64,000 nt of DNA from positions 310,001 to 374,000 of the forward strand of contig NZ_SWBR01000005.1 of the NCBI RefSeq assembly GCF_005116505.1. Direction: 5' to 3'. Every line of letters begins with the position of its first letter. Positions within the stretch are counted from its first letter, which is position 1. The position numbers and the translations under genes are program-made. This DNA comes from Pedobacter polaris (GTDB lineage: Bacteria; Bacteroidota; Bacteroidia; Sphingobacteriales; Sphingobacteriaceae). Below the pieces are notes generated by a model. It worked only from the letters and a program-made list of their open reading frames with translations, searched no databases and was not told where the DNA came from. Below, piece after piece: positions 1-9,092 of this stretch.

Positions 1-212
1 GAAGTGCTAAAAATTGTTGCCGCTTGAGTTTCTTCACTAACAGAAATTTCTTTGATATTCTTCTCCATTAGTCCTTTATCAAACACAGATCTAGATGCAC
101 CAGTATCTAAAACTGCGAATAACTTTTCTCCAAAAACAACAATTTCCACCAAAAGATGGAAACCGTCGTCTTGTAAGTTTATTAAGGTTAAGGGAACATT
201 AATTGTTCTCAT
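1..212 (-). CDS. Retropepsin-like aspartic protease, N-terminal part (runs off left edge)
   Basis: The gene enters from beyond the left edge; its ATG is at 210-212 on the minus strand, so only about 70 residues are visible. They contain DTGAS at residues 36-40, followed by SVFD. A hydrophobic strand plus D-T/S-G-A/S is the active-site signature of retropepsin-like and clan AA aspartic proteases, which act as dimers with one Asp from each subunit. There is no signal peptide, so a cytoplasmic protein is likely. The rest of the gene, including any second conserved block, lies outside the window. It is not clearly linked to mdh, being separated from it by a repeat hairpin. Confidence 0.6.
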   Translation of the reverse strand, partial: MRTINVPLTLINLQDDGFHLLVEIVVFGEKLFAVLDTGASRSVFDKGLMEKNIKEISVSEETQAATIFST

Positions 213-241
213 ATAGTATTCTTGTCATTCAGAGCAAAATT

Positions 242-299
242 TTTGTCATTCCGAGGAACGAGGAATCTATTTGAGAGATTCCTCTCTCTGAATGACAAA
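242..299. repeat. Dispersed GTCATTCCGAGG-type repeat forming a hairpin
   Basis: TTTGTCATT at 242-250 pairs with AATGACAAA at 291-299, and inside it GAGGAATCT at 260-268 pairs with AGATTCCTC at 275-283. The repeat lies just downstream of mdh on the minus strand, where the hairpin could end transcription although it has no long T run. Related GTCAT(C/T)C repeats occur near 8884 and 10103. Confidence 0.7.
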
Positions 300-305
300 T
301 CTTGA

Positions 306-1244
306 TTAAATTAATTTCATTTCTGCCAATACACTATTCATGTTGCGAACAGCATCAGCACTCTTATTAAAAGCTGCTTGCTCTTCATCGTTTAATTTAT
401 AATCGATGATTTTTTCCCAACCATTTTTCCCAACAATTACAGGAACGCCTAAGCAAATATCATTTTGTCCGTATTCGCCTTCTAAAGCGACGCAACAAGT
501 AAATAATTTCTTTTCATCACGAACAATTGCTTCTACCAATGCTGCGCCAGCTGCTCCAGGAGCGTACCAAGCAGAAGTGCCTAATAAACCAGTTAAAGTT
601 GCACCACCAACCATGGTATCTGCAGCAACTTTCGCTAAGGTAGCTTCGTCTAATAATTCGCTAACAGGTAAACTTTGGTAAGTTGCATAACGTGTTAAAG
701 GAATCATAGTTGTATCACCATGACCACCGATTACAAAACCTTGTAAGTCATTTGAATTACAACCTAAAGCAACACTTAAGTAATATTTAAAACGAGCGCT
801 GTCTAATGTTCCGCCCATACCGATGATACGGTTTTTAGGTAAGCCTAAAGATTTCAATGACAAATAAGTCATGGTATCCATTGGGTTACTGATTACAATG
901 ATAATTGCATCAGGAGAATATTTCAAGATATTTTCTGCTACACCTTTAACAATGCCAGCATTAATACCGATTAATTCTTCACGGGTCATCCCTGGTTTAC
1001 GTGGTAAGCCAGAAGTGATTACAGCAACAGTAGAGCCTGCGGTTTGGCTATAATCATTAGTTACTCCTTTTATTTTTGTGTCAAAGCCTAACAAAGCAGC
1101 GGTTTGCATCATATCGATAGCTTTACCTTCAGCAAAGCCTTCTTTAATGTCTAACAATACTAATTCTTCTGCTAATTCTTTTCTAGCGATGTTATCTGCA
1201 CAGGTTGCGCCCACGGCTCCTGCACCTACTACCGTTATCTTCAT
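306..1244 (-). CDS. mdh: Malate dehydrogenase (LDH-like type)
   Basis: Cytoplasmic TCA-cycle enzyme that interconverts malate and oxaloacetate with NAD. The 312 residues begin with a Rossmann fold with GAGAVG at residues 7-12 and the NAD-selecting acid D32. Substrate arginines appear as R82 and R88 in the RKPGMTR mobile loop and R151; N120 lies in SNPMD. The catalytic pair is D148 and H175 (GGHGDT). The loop R82 position is what separates malate from lactate dehydrogenases. The length is normal for the LDH-like MDH found across Bacteroidota. It stands alone on the minus strand, divergent from the lipocalin gene. Confidence 0.95.
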   Translation of the reverse strand: MKITVVGAGAVGATCADNIARKELAEELVLLDIKEGFAEGKAIDMMQTAALLGFDTKIKGVTNDYSQTAGSTVAVITSGLPRKPGMTREELIGINAGIVKGVAENILKYSPDAIIIVISNPMDTMTYLSLKSLGLPKNRIIGMGGTLDSARFKYYLSVALGCNSNDLQGFVIGGHGDTTMIPLTRYATYQSLPVSELLDEATLAKVAADTMVGGATLTGLLGTSAWYAPGAAGAALVEAIVRDEKKLFTCCVALEGEYGQNDICLGVPVIVGKNGWEKIIDYKLNDEEQAAFNKSADAVRNMNSVLAEMKLI

Positions 1245-1412
1245 ATTAGATTATATTTTGGAATTTCTTTGAAAATTGTTTTTCGATGCCCAAGATATAG
1301 AATTGCATTAGTTTACCCAAATGCTTTGAGAAATTTATAAGGCTTATGATAAATAATTTACATAATTAAAACCTTTTAAATCTCAATCGGTTAAATAATC
1401 AAATCATTAACA

Positions 1413-1871
1413 ATGGAAAACAAACCTGTAAACACAATTGACTACAAAGCATTCGCCGGAAAATGGTATTCATTATATTCTATCCCAACATTACTAGATA
1501 AAAATTGGAAGCAAACCACTGAAATATACACATTAGTGGATGATGAACATTATGAGGTTTATACAACCTATCATAAAGAGGGTAAGTTAGAAGAAAAGTC
1601 CCTTACCTCTAAATTATTTTTTAATAATGCGAAGCCGGATGGAGATATGGAAGCTCAATTTTTATGGCCATTTAAAATTGGCTATTGGGTAATAGAATTG
1701 GCAGATGATTACAGTTACGTGGTTGTAGGTCACCCTGATGAAAAATACCTATTTATTATGGCTAGAGAACCACAAATTGAACCCGAATTACTAAGAGGGA
1801 TTATTGAGCGTTGCAGACAAATGGGTTATGATACAGGAGAATTGGTTAGTCAGGAACACTCTTTGTCTTGA
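1413..1871 (+). CDS. Lipocalin family protein (Blc-like)
   Basis: A 152-residue beta-barrel protein for small hydrophobic ligands. The N-terminal lipocalin signature G-x-W is GKWYS at about residues 16-20, and the DYSYVVVG...YLFIMAREP stretch near residues 99-120 matches the second and third structurally conserved regions of bacterial Blc lipocalins. Unlike E. coli Blc there is no signal peptide or lipobox, so a cytoplasmic location is likely. Its stop codon TGA (1869-1871) lies inside the left inverted repeat of the neighbouring GxxExxY element, so insertion of that unit may have reset the end of the gene. Ligand unknown. Confidence 0.85.
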   Translation: MENKPVNTIDYKAFAGKWYSLYSIPTLLDKNWKQTTEIYTLVDDEHYEVYTTYHKEGKLEEKSLTSKLFFNNAKPDGDMEAQFLWPFKIGYWVIELADDYSYVVVGHPDEKYLFIMAREPQIEPELLRGIIERCRQMGYDTGELVSQEHSLS

Positions 1872-2545
1872 TTAGGATTTTTTGGATTTGAGGATCGTAA
1901 GATTACAGCTCTAAAATTCTCCTACGATAATGTATTGAAAATCATATCATCTATTAGCCCTAAAATCTTATTTCAGACAACCTTTACACTAACTTCTACT
2001 TCTGATTATTCTTATATTCAATATTGTCAGGATGATTTAAGTTATAAACCCTTTTATATTCCAAGCTCCTTCCCCCAAAATTAATTAATAATCCTATTGG
2101 TAATTTATAAGCCTGACAATAATTCATAGCTTGATTTAAATGAGAATCATCCAATATTGACACTGCTTTTAGTTCTAACATAATTAAATCTGAAACAAAA
2201 AAGTCAACCCTTCTAGTCCCAATATCAACTCCATCATAAAAAATTGTCATTTCCATTTCTCTGCTAAATGCCAAGCCCTGCTTATTCATTTCAATAGCTA
2301 GAGCCCTTTGGTAAATAACTTCTCGAAACCCACTTCCAAGAACTGTATGAACCTTCATTGCACACCCAATTATTTGATGTGTTAATTCTTTGTGTTTCAT
2401 TTCCTTTATTTTAAAATCTTGTGGGATGATTTTAAAATTTCAATTTAAGGATTAAATTTTATTGGTAGTAAGAAATTCTTCAATTATTGAAATAACGCAA
2501 TTATAAATCCTAACATCTGTTAATCCTAAAAATCCTAATCAAGAC
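1865..2545. mobile_element. Inverted-repeat unit enclosing a GxxExxY gene
   Basis: The 24 bases at 1865-1888 and the reverse complement of 2522-2545 match at 23 positions, both starting GTCTTGATTAGGATTTTT. Further GGATT words continue inward from both ends. The 681-bp unit holds only the GxxExxY gene. A related but gene-less pair of arms is at 61278-61374. I see no clear target-site duplication, so mobility is inferred only from the repeat structure and the second copy. Confidence 0.55.
1996..2400 (-). CDS. GxxExxY family protein (PD-(D/E)XK-like)
   Basis: A 134-residue protein with the family signature at G24, E27 and Y30 (GFREVIY). D66 in the strand RRVDFFV and E76-x-K78 in MLELKAV lay out a PD-(D/E)XK nuclease core, and the C-terminal part (LNQAMNYCQAY, GLLINFG) fits the usual family end. 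The family has no established function, although the fold suggests DNA or RNA cleavage. The gene lies alone inside 24-bp inverted repeats between a lipocalin and dnaE. The putative catalytic residues are all present, so it looks intact. It is named by motif and not by proven activity. Confidence 0.85.
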   Translation of the reverse strand: MKHKELTHQIIGCAMKVHTVLGSGFREVIYQRALAIEMNKQGLAFSREMEMTIFYDGVDIGTRRVDFFVSDLIMLELKAVSILDDSHLNQAMNYCQAYKLPIGLLINFGGRSLEYKRVYNLNHPDNIEYKNNQK

Positions 2546-2600
2546 CATTTTTCTTATTCGATGTTGATAATTTACTGACAAGTTCCCCATCAAAATTCTC

Positions 2601-2608
2601 TATTTTTG
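2601..2608 (+). promoter_or_regulatory. Promoter -7 box of dnaE
   Basis: TATTTTTG matches the Bacteroidota -7 consensus TAnnTTTG, 20 bases before the dnaE ATG. No good TTTG is seen 19-21 bases upstream. Confidence 0.5.
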
Positions 2609-2628
2609 ATCTCCATCAATTCCCTACT

Positions 2629-5600
2629 ATGTACCTGATTTTTGATACCGAAACTACTGGTTTACCACGTAATTACAATGCGCCTATTACCGATACCGAT
2701 AATTGGCCGCGTTGTATCCAAATTGCTTGGCAGTTGCATGATGAGATGGGGAATCTGATTGAGCATCAAGATTACTTGGTGAAACCAGAAGGATTTAACA
2801 TTCCTTATGATGCTGAACGCATACATGGTATTTCTACAGAATTAGCTGCAGAACAAGGGATAGAACTTGCCGAAGTTTTAGGGAAGTTTAATGTCGCATT
2901 AAGTAAATCTAAATTCATTGTTGGCCAAAATGTTGGTTTCGACGTAAACATTATGGGATGCGAGTTTCACCGATTAGGTGTAGACAGCCCAATGGCAACT
3001 ATGCCTGTTTTAGATACCTGTACAGAAATTACTGCCGACTTATTGAAAATACCGGGTGGTAGAGGCGGACGATTTAAATTGCCCACGTTAACAGAGCTGC
3101 ACCAATATCTTTTTGGGGTACCATTTGCCGAAGCACACAATGCAACTGCAGATGTGGAGGCAACTACACGTTGCTTCTTGGAACTGATTAAAAAAGAAGT
3201 TTTTAAAAAGGAAGAATTGCTAGTTGAGGCTGATTATTTTGAACGCTTTAAAGAAATAAATACCGGTCCCATTGGCTCTTTTGGAATTCAACATGCCAAT
3301 TTAAAAACTGAATCTGATAAAATTAGAAAACGCCAGCAGAGCACACAGGCAGGAGGTATTTCTAAACAAACTCTAGCTGGAAACAAAGAAGAATTAGCAA
3401 ATGCAAACTTTACACATTTGCATAACCATACCCAATTTTCTGTACTACAATCTACCATTAGTGTGCCAGATTTAGTTAAAACAGCTGCTTTGCATAATAT
3501 GCCAGCCGTTGCAATGACAGATCATGCGAATATGATGGGTGCTTTCCACTTTGTGAGCAATGTAAGTAAGCATAACAAGGAAATAAAAGCTAAAAATGCT
3601 GCAGCTTTAGAAAAGGGTGAAGAGCCTACGGCACAAATAGTTAAACCAATTGTAGGAGTTGAGTTTTTTGTTTGTGATAACCACTTAGATAAGACCAAGA
3701 AAGATGATGGATACCAAATAGTACTATTAGCTAAAAATAAAAAAGGCTATCATAATTTAGCTAAAATGTCTTCTATTGCTTATACCAAAGGCTTTTACTA
3801 TGTTCCTCGTATTGATAGAAAAGTAATTGAGCAATACAAAAGCGATATCATTGTGCTTTCTGGAAACCTTTATGGTGAAGTTGCAAGCAAGTTGCTAAAC
3901 ATGGGTGAAAAGCAGGCAGAAGAAGCTTTGGTTTATTGGAAGGAGCAATTTGGAGATGATTTTTATTTAGAAATCATGCGCCATGGTCAAGAAAATGAAG
4001 ACCGTGTAAATACAGATTTGGTTGCTTTATCTGCAAAACACAATGTGAAACTTGTTGCAACAAACAATACTTATTACATCAATAAAAAAGATGCAAATGC
4101 ACACGATATTTTGCTGTGTGTAAAAGATGCAGAGAAACAAGCAACACCAATAGGCCGTGGCCGTGGCTATCGCTATGGTTTGCCCAATCAAGAATACTAT
4201 TTCAAGTCTGCTGATGAAATGAAAGCACTTTTTGCTGATTTACCAGAGGCGATTTTAAGCACGCAAGAAATTGTAGATAAAATTGAAGCTTATGAGCTTG
4301 CCCGAGAGGTATTGTTGCCAAAATTTGGTATTCCTGATGAGTTTTTGGTGGAAGAAGATAATACTGATGCAGGGAAACGCGGAGAGAACAAATATTTAAG
4401 ACATCTTACCTATGAAGGTGCGAAGAAAAGATATGTAGAGCTAACAGAGGTCATTATTGAGCGATTGGATTTTGAATTGGCTACCATTGAGAAAACAGGT
4501 TATCCTGGTTATTTTTTGATTGTACAAGATTTTATTGCCGAGGCTCGTAGACGTGATGTTTCTGTTGGGCCTGGTCGCGGTTCTGCAGCAGGATCGGTAG
4601 TTGCCTATTGCTTGTGGATTACTAATATTGATCCTTTAAAATACGATCTCCTTTTTGAGCGTTTCCTTAACCCAGATCGTGTTTCCATGCCCGATATTGA
4701 TATCGACTTTGATGATGAGGGTCGCGGTAGAGTAATGGAATATGTAATCGATAAGTATGGTTCTAGCCAAGTGGCCCAAATTATTACTTATGGTACAATG
4801 GCGGCTAAATCTTCCATCCGTGATACAGCAAGGGTTTTAGATTTGCCTCTTTTTGAAGCTGATAAAATTGCCAAGTTAATACCAAACATGAAATTGGCAA
4901 AAATATTTAATCTGGAGGAAAAGGCACTAAAAGCGGCCATGCGACCAGATGAATATGAGCGTGTAATAGAGTTAAAAGCGTTGTCAATTGCTAAAAATTT
5001 AAGTGCAGAAACCATTGAGCAAGCTATTATTTTAGAAGGTTCATTAAGAAATACTGGTATCCATGCCTGTGGGGTAATTATTACACCAGATGATATTACC
5101 AATTTCGTTCCGGTTGCTACGGCAAAAGATTCTGATTTATATGTTACCCAATTTGATAACTCGGTTGTAGAAAGCGCTGGCTTATTAAAAATGGACTTTT
5201 TGGGGTTAAAAACATTAACTCTAATTAAGGATACGGTTAAATTGGTTAAGAAAAGACACGACATTGATTTAGATCCAGATGCTTTTCCGATAGATGATGT
5301 AAAGACTTATGAACTCTTTCAACGTGGTGAGACTGTCGGCATTTTCCAGTATGAAAGTCCTGGAATGCAGAAATACATGAAAGAACTTAAGCCAACGGTT
5401 TTTGGAGATTTAATTGCCATGAATGCACTTTATCGTCCAGGTCCGATTGCATATATTCCAAGTTTCGTAAAACGTAAAAATGGAGAAGAAGAGATAAAAT
5501 ACGATTTAGAAGCTTGCGAAGAATTACTTAAAGAAACTTACGGGATTACAGTTTACCAAGAACAGGTGATGCTTTTATCGCAAAAATTGGCCGACTTTAC

Positions 5601-7062
5601 GAAAGGTGAGGCAGACGTTTTGCGTAAAGCAATGGGTAAAAAGCAGCGTGATGTTTTGGATAAAATGAAGCCGAAATTTATTAAGCAAGCAGCAGAAAAA
5701 GGTCATGATGAAAAGGTTTTAGAAAAAATTTGGAAAGATTGGGAGGCATTTGCTGAGTATGCATTTAATAAATCTCACTCTACATGTTATGCTTGGATTG
5801 CCTACCAAACTGCTTATTTAAAGGCAAATTATCCAGCAGAATATATGGCTGCGGTACTTTCCAATAACATGAGTGATATTAAACAAGTAGCATTTTTTAT
5901 GGAAGAATGTAGACAGATGGGCGTTACGGTTTTAGGTCCAGATGTAAACGAATCTGATTTAAAATTCTCTGTAAATGCAAAAGGTGAAGTCCGTTTCGGC
6001 ATGTCTGCGGTAAAAGGAGTGGGAGAGAAAGCTGTAGAAAGTATAATAGAAGAAAGAGTGGAAAATGGACCGTATACTAGTGTTTTTGAATTTGCTAAAC
6101 GATCTAATACCCGTATCGTAAATAAAAAAGCTTATGAAAGCTTTGTATATAGTGGTGCTTTTGATGCTTACGGTTTCCATAGAGCCCAATATTTTTATAT
6201 CGGTCCTAATGATAAAATGAATGGCATTGAGAAGTTAATTAAATACGCTAATGATTTCCAGAATAACCAGAATTCATCTCAATCATCTTTGTTTGGTGGT
6301 TCTAAAGCTGATTTAATTTTAGAGCCAACTTTTCCTGTTTCTCCAGAATGGGGATTGATTGACCGTTTGAAGTATGAAAAAGATGCGATTGGGATTTTCT
6401 TATCAGGACATCCCTTGGATGATTATCGTTTTGAATTGACTAATTTTTGCCAACATTCGGTTAAACATTTAGCTGTTGTTAATAAAATTCGTAGCGGCGA
6501 TACCAATGAAGAGATTTTAGCAGAGTTTGAATCGCTTAAAAATAGAGATTTGGTAGTTGGTGGTTTGGTGGTGATGGCTTCACAAAGAATTACCAAAACA
6601 GGTAAACCATTTGGCACATTCATTTTTGAAGATTATGATGACAGTTGTGAGATTGCTTTGTTTGGAGATGATTTCTTGAAATTTAAGCAGTTTTTAACAG
6701 AGGGATATTTCTTGCAGATTAGAGGTAGGGTAGGTGAACGTTTTAGGAAAGAAGGTGATTGGGAATTTAAGGTTACTTCAATAGACTTATTGTCAGAATT
6801 AAGAGATAAACTGACGAAATGTATTACCATTCAAGTGCCTATAGAAGAAATCAATGACGAGCTAATGGAGAAAATAGACGTTCTTTTGCAGGAGAATAAA
6901 GAAAATAGCGAACGCCATAATTGTAAATTGAATTTTGAGGTTTATGATAGGGTAGAGAATTTAAAGTTAGAATTGCCATCAAAATCACTAAAAATAAATC
7001 CTAACAATAAGTTCTTAGAACAATTAACGAAACTCAATGTTGTAAACTATAGATTGAATTAA
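2629..7062 (+). CDS. dnaE: DNA polymerase III alpha subunit with fused N-terminal DnaQ-like exonuclease
   Basis: Replicative polymerase of 1477 residues, about 300 longer than E. coli DnaE. The N-terminal 190 residues form a DEDDh 3'-5' exonuclease: DTETTG at 6-11, an internal VGFD, and H-N-A-T-A-D. After a linker, the PHP domain begins near residue 261 (FTHLHNHTQFSV). The polymerase core shows GPGRGSAAG and the catalytic PDIDID near residue 690, with the third acid in LKMDFLG near 854. The tail has an OB fold near residue 1307 (LVVGGLVV, then TGKPFGTFIFED). The fusion places proofreading and synthesis in one chain. The start follows a TAnnTTTG box and leads straight into the exonuclease motif. 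Confidence 0.96.
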   Translation: MYLIFDTETTGLPRNYNAPITDTDNWPRCIQIAWQLHDEMGNLIEHQDYLVKPEGFNIPYDAERIHGISTELAAEQGIELAEVLGKFNVALSKSKFIVGQNVGFDVNIMGCEFHRLGVDSPMATMPVLDTCTEITADLLKIPGGRGGRFKLPTLTELHQYLFGVPFAEAHNATADVEATTRCFLELIKKEVFKKEELLVEADYFERFKEINTGPIGSFGIQHANLKTESDKIRKRQQSTQAGGISKQTLAGNKEELANANFTHLHNHTQFSVLQSTISVPDLVKTAALHNMPAVAMTDHANMMGAFHFVSNVSKHNKEIKAKNAAALEKGEEPTAQIVKPIVGVEFFVCDNHLDKTKKDDGYQIVLLAKNKKGYHNLAKMSSIAYTKGFYYVPRIDRKVIEQYKSDIIVLSGNLYGEVASKLLNMGEKQAEEALVYWKEQFGDDFYLEIMRHGQENEDRVNTDLVALSAKHNVKLVATNNTYYINKKDANAHDILLCVKDAEKQATPIGRGRGYRYGLPNQEYYFKSADEMKALFADLPEAILSTQEIVDKIEAYELAREVLLPKFGIPDEFLVEEDNTDAGKRGENKYLRHLTYEGAKKRYVELTEVIIERLDFELATIEKTGYPGYFLIVQDFIAEARRRDVSVGPGRGSAAGSVVAYCLWITNIDPLKYDLLFERFLNPDRVSMPDIDIDFDDEGRGRVMEYVIDKYGSSQVAQIITYGTMAAKSSIRDTARVLDLPLFEADKIAKLIPNMKLAKIFNLEEKALKAAMRPDEYERVIELKALSIAKNLSAETIEQAIILEGSLRNTGIHACGVIITPDDITNFVPVATAKDSDLYVTQFDNSVVESAGLLKMDFLGLKTLTLIKDTVKLVKKRHDIDLDPDAFPIDDVKTYELFQRGETVGIFQYESPGMQKYMKELKPTVFGDLIAMNALYRPGPIAYIPSFVKRKNGEEEIKYDLEACEELLKETYGITVYQEQVMLLSQKLADFTKGEADVLRKAMGKKQRDVLDKMKPKFIKQAAEKGHDEKVLEKIWKDWEAFAEYAFNKSHSTCYAWIAYQTAYLKANYPAEYMAAVLSNNMSDIKQVAFFMEECRQMGVTVLGPDVNESDLKFSVNAKGEVRFGMSAVKGVGEKAVESIIEERVENGPYTSVFEFAKRSNTRIVNKKAYESFVYSGAFDAYGFHRAQYFYIGPNDKMNGIEKLIKYANDFQNNQNSSQSSLFGGSKADLILEPTFPVSPEWGLIDRLKYEKDAIGIFLSGHPLDDYRFELTNFCQHSVKHLAVVNKIRSGDTNEEILAEFESLKNRDLVVGGLVVMASQRITKTGKPFGTFIFEDYDDSCEIALFGDDFLKFKQFLTEGYFLQIRGRVGERFRKEGDWEFKVTSIDLLSELRDKLTKCITIQVPIEEINDELMEKIDVLLQENKENSERHNCKLNFEVYDRVENLKLELPSKSLKINPNNKFLEQLTKLNVVNYRLN

Positions 7063-7148
7063 GATTTAAGCTTGGAGTTCAAAGACCAAAGAAAAAAGCT
7101 TTAATCTTTCAGCTTTTAGCATAGCAATGTCAAATTGACAGCAACCTA

Positions 7149-7178
7149 TTGATGGCATTACAATTGATAATATATTTG
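7149..7178 (+). promoter_or_regulatory. Promoter of trxA (-33/-7)
   Basis: TTG at 7149-7151 is followed after exactly 19 bases by TATATTTG at 7171-7178, a near-ideal match to the Bacteroidota sigma-70-type promoter. The trxA ATG is 22 bases further on. Confidence 0.75.
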
Positions 7179-7200
7179 TATATAAATTAAAAAATAAGTT

Positions 7201-7518
7201 ATGGCTTTAGAAATAACAGATGCAAACTTCGAGGAAGTTGTATTAAAATCAGATAAACCAGTATTAGTAGATTTTTGGGCAGAATGGTGTGGTCCATGCC
7301 GTATGGTAGGTCCAGTTGTAGACGAAATTTCAAAAGAATATGAAGGAAAAGCATTAGTGGGTAAGGTAAACGTTGACAACAACCCTCAAATCTCAACTCA
7401 ATTTGGTATTCGTAACATTCCTGCTTTATTGTTCTTTAAAAATGGTGAAGTTGTAGATAAACAAGTTGGAGCAGTTCCAAAATCTGTTTTAGCTGGTAAG
7501 TTAGACGCACAATTATAA
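7201..7518 (+). CDS. trxA: Thioredoxin
   Basis: Cytoplasmic protein-disulfide reductase of 105 residues. The redox motif WCGPC has C30 and C33 after the VDFWAEW strand, and the cis-proline loop is RNIPALLFF. There is no signal peptide, so this is the general thioredoxin reduced by thioredoxin reductase and supplying electrons to partners such as ribonucleotide reductase and the Bcp peroxiredoxin at 17635-18096. It is monocistronic, with its own strong promoter and a rho-independent terminator 70 bases after the stop codon. Confidence 0.97.
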   Translation: MALEITDANFEEVVLKSDKPVLVDFWAEWCGPCRMVGPVVDEISKEYEGKALVGKVNVDNNPQISTQFGIRNIPALLFFKNGEVVDKQVGAVPKSVLAGKLDAQL

Positions 7519-7586
7519 CAACAAGGTTGAGGTTGGAAGGCTGAAGATAAATCAAGTCTATTCATCTTTAATACTAGATATATTAA

Positions 7587-7617
7587 AATCCGAACTCAAA
7601 TGAGTTCGGATTTTTTA
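7587..7617 (+). terminator. Rho-independent terminator of trxA
   Basis: ATCCGAACTC pairs with GAGTTCGGAT around an AAAT loop and is followed by a run of T. Confidence 0.85.
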
Positions 7618-7658
7618 TTGCCAATTTTTTTTTGTTCTTTTAAGAAAATCCCTGTTTT

Positions 7659-8867
7659 ATGAAATATTTTAAATTTCCCTTAGCTAGTTTATTTGCAGCA
7701 AGTTTTTTATTAAGCTGTGTAAATAAAACTGAAGTTTCTGCGCAAAATTCAGTAGAAACTGGAAAACCAACTGCAGATTATAAACCAGCCTTTGATGGTC
7801 AAACTAGAATTAAAGCGGTTAAAACCTCAACACCAATCAGTATTGCTGTAATCAATAAAAAATTAGAAAACCCTTGGGCAATTTCGGTAATGCCTGATGG
7901 TAGGTTTTTCATTACCCAAAAAGGCGGTACAATGGTTATTTTATTGGCCAATGGAACATTATCTAAAACAATAACAGCGCTTCCGAAGGTAGATGACTCA
8001 GGTCAAGGCGGCTTATTAGATGTAACCTTAGCACCAGATTTTGCGAAAAGTAGAATGGTTTATTGGGCATATTCAGAACCTCAAAGCAAAGGTGTTTTGT
8101 TAGCTATTGCAAAAGGTAAATTATCTGCCAATGAAACAAGCATAGAAAATCAAACCATCATCTATAGGGCAACACCAGCGCACACAGGTAAACTACAATA
8201 TGGCTCACGAATAGTTTTTGATAAAAACGGGAATCTATTTGTAAGTACGGGAGAACGTTCTGATAAAAATATCAGGGTGCAGGCTCAATATTTAAATTCT
8301 TCTTTGGGTAAAATTCTTCATTTAACTCCAAATGGAGAAGCAGTTCCTAATGGTCCCTTTGCAGGTAAAAGTAATGCTAGGCCAGAGATTTATGCTTATG
8401 GCCTTCGTAATCCAGATGGTTTGGCAATTAATCTTGCAACAGGAGAGCTTTGGGAAGCAGAATTTGGTCCAAGAGGAGGAGATGAGATAAATTTAATTAA
8501 ACCTGGTAAAAACTACGGCTGGCCCGTTATTACTTATGGAACAGAATACAGCGGGCAAAAAGTTGGTGATGGCATTCAGCAAAAAGCAGGAATGGAGCAA
8601 CCAGTTTATTACTGGAGCCCAGTTATTTCTCCTGGCAGTATTGCTTTTTATACAGGTAATATTACCGAGTGGAAAGGCAATTTATTTGTTGGAGCCTTAA
8701 GTGGTTCACATATTATTAGATTAGTAATTAAAGCCAATAAAGTTGTAGGTGAAGAAAGATTACTAGAAGACAAAGGTGAGCGTTGGAGAGACTTGGTTAC
8801 AGGGAAGGATGGTGCTTTATATGGTGTAACTGATGGTGGGAATTTATACAGGATTGCAAAGAAATAA
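7659..8867 (+). CDS. PQQ-dependent sugar dehydrogenase-type lipoprotein (GSDH family)
   Basis: A 402-residue exported protein. The signal peptide ends in a lipobox, LLSC, with the lipidated C20. The rest is a six-bladed propeller of the glucose/sorbosone dehydrogenase family: NPWAISVMPDG opens the fold, GQGGLLDVTLAPDF and YGSRIVFD follow, and YGLRNPDG, EAEFGPRGGDEINL and NYGWPVITYG are hallmark segments. Family members such as E. coli Asd/YliI oxidise aldose sugars with PQQ. No PQQ synthesis genes are visible here, and many bacteria that lack them still carry this family. The substrate is therefore not predicted. It is flanked by a terminator upstream and a repeat-rich gap downstream. Confidence 0.85.
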   Translation: MKYFKFPLASLFAASFLLSCVNKTEVSAQNSVETGKPTADYKPAFDGQTRIKAVKTSTPISIAVINKKLENPWAISVMPDGRFFITQKGGTMVILLANGTLSKTITALPKVDDSGQGGLLDVTLAPDFAKSRMVYWAYSEPQSKGVLLAIAKGKLSANETSIENQTIIYRATPAHTGKLQYGSRIVFDKNGNLFVSTGERSDKNIRVQAQYLNSSLGKILHLTPNGEAVPNGPFAGKSNARPEIYAYGLRNPDGLAINLATGELWEAEFGPRGGDEINLIKPGKNYGWPVITYGTEYSGQKVGDGIQQKAGMEQPVYYWSPVISPGSIAFYTGNITEWKGNLFVGALSGSHIIRLVIKANKVVGEERLLEDKGERWRDLVTGKDGALYGVTDGGNLYRIAKK

Positions 8868-8883
8868 TAGTCAAACTAAAAAA

Positions 8884-8953
8884 TGTCATCCTGAGCTTGT
8901 TGAAGGAATCTTTTTATTTAATTATTGTCTTTGACTACGCTCAGACTGACAAT
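8884..8953. repeat. Dispersed GTCATCCTGAGC-type repeat, inverted
   Basis: TGTCATCCTGAGC at 8884-8896 is an imperfect inverted match of GCTCAGACTGACA near 8939-8951. The first arm continues TTGTTGAAGGA, the usual form of a dispersed intergenic repeat seen again at 10103. Confidence 0.65.
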
Positions 8954-9039
8954 CCTTGTTTTACCATTCTTTTGGCGTCTCAACGACCGAATACTTGCTT
9001 AATTCGAAAAGCAGTTTCAGTGCTAATCGGTTTCTAAAA

Positions 9040-9092
9040 CCCTGCTAAATGCTTTGCTCACTTCGTTCGTGCTCGCTTATATCAGGTTTATT
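9040..9092. repeat. Degenerate CCCTGCT...ATCAGGTTTATT repeat, copy 1
   Basis: CCCTGCT at 9040-9046 and ATCAGGTTTATT at 9081-9092 bracket a GC-richer, non-coding stretch. The same two words bracket 43972-44032. The remainder of the 8868-9140 gap shows no gene. Confidence 0.5.

Noticed and set aside
4788-5264. A 158-codon open frame on the minus strand inside dnaE
   Set aside because: Fully antisense to the conserved polymerase core, no promoter box, no recognisable motif. Many similar shadow frames in mdh, bamA, purF and other genes were left out for the same reason.
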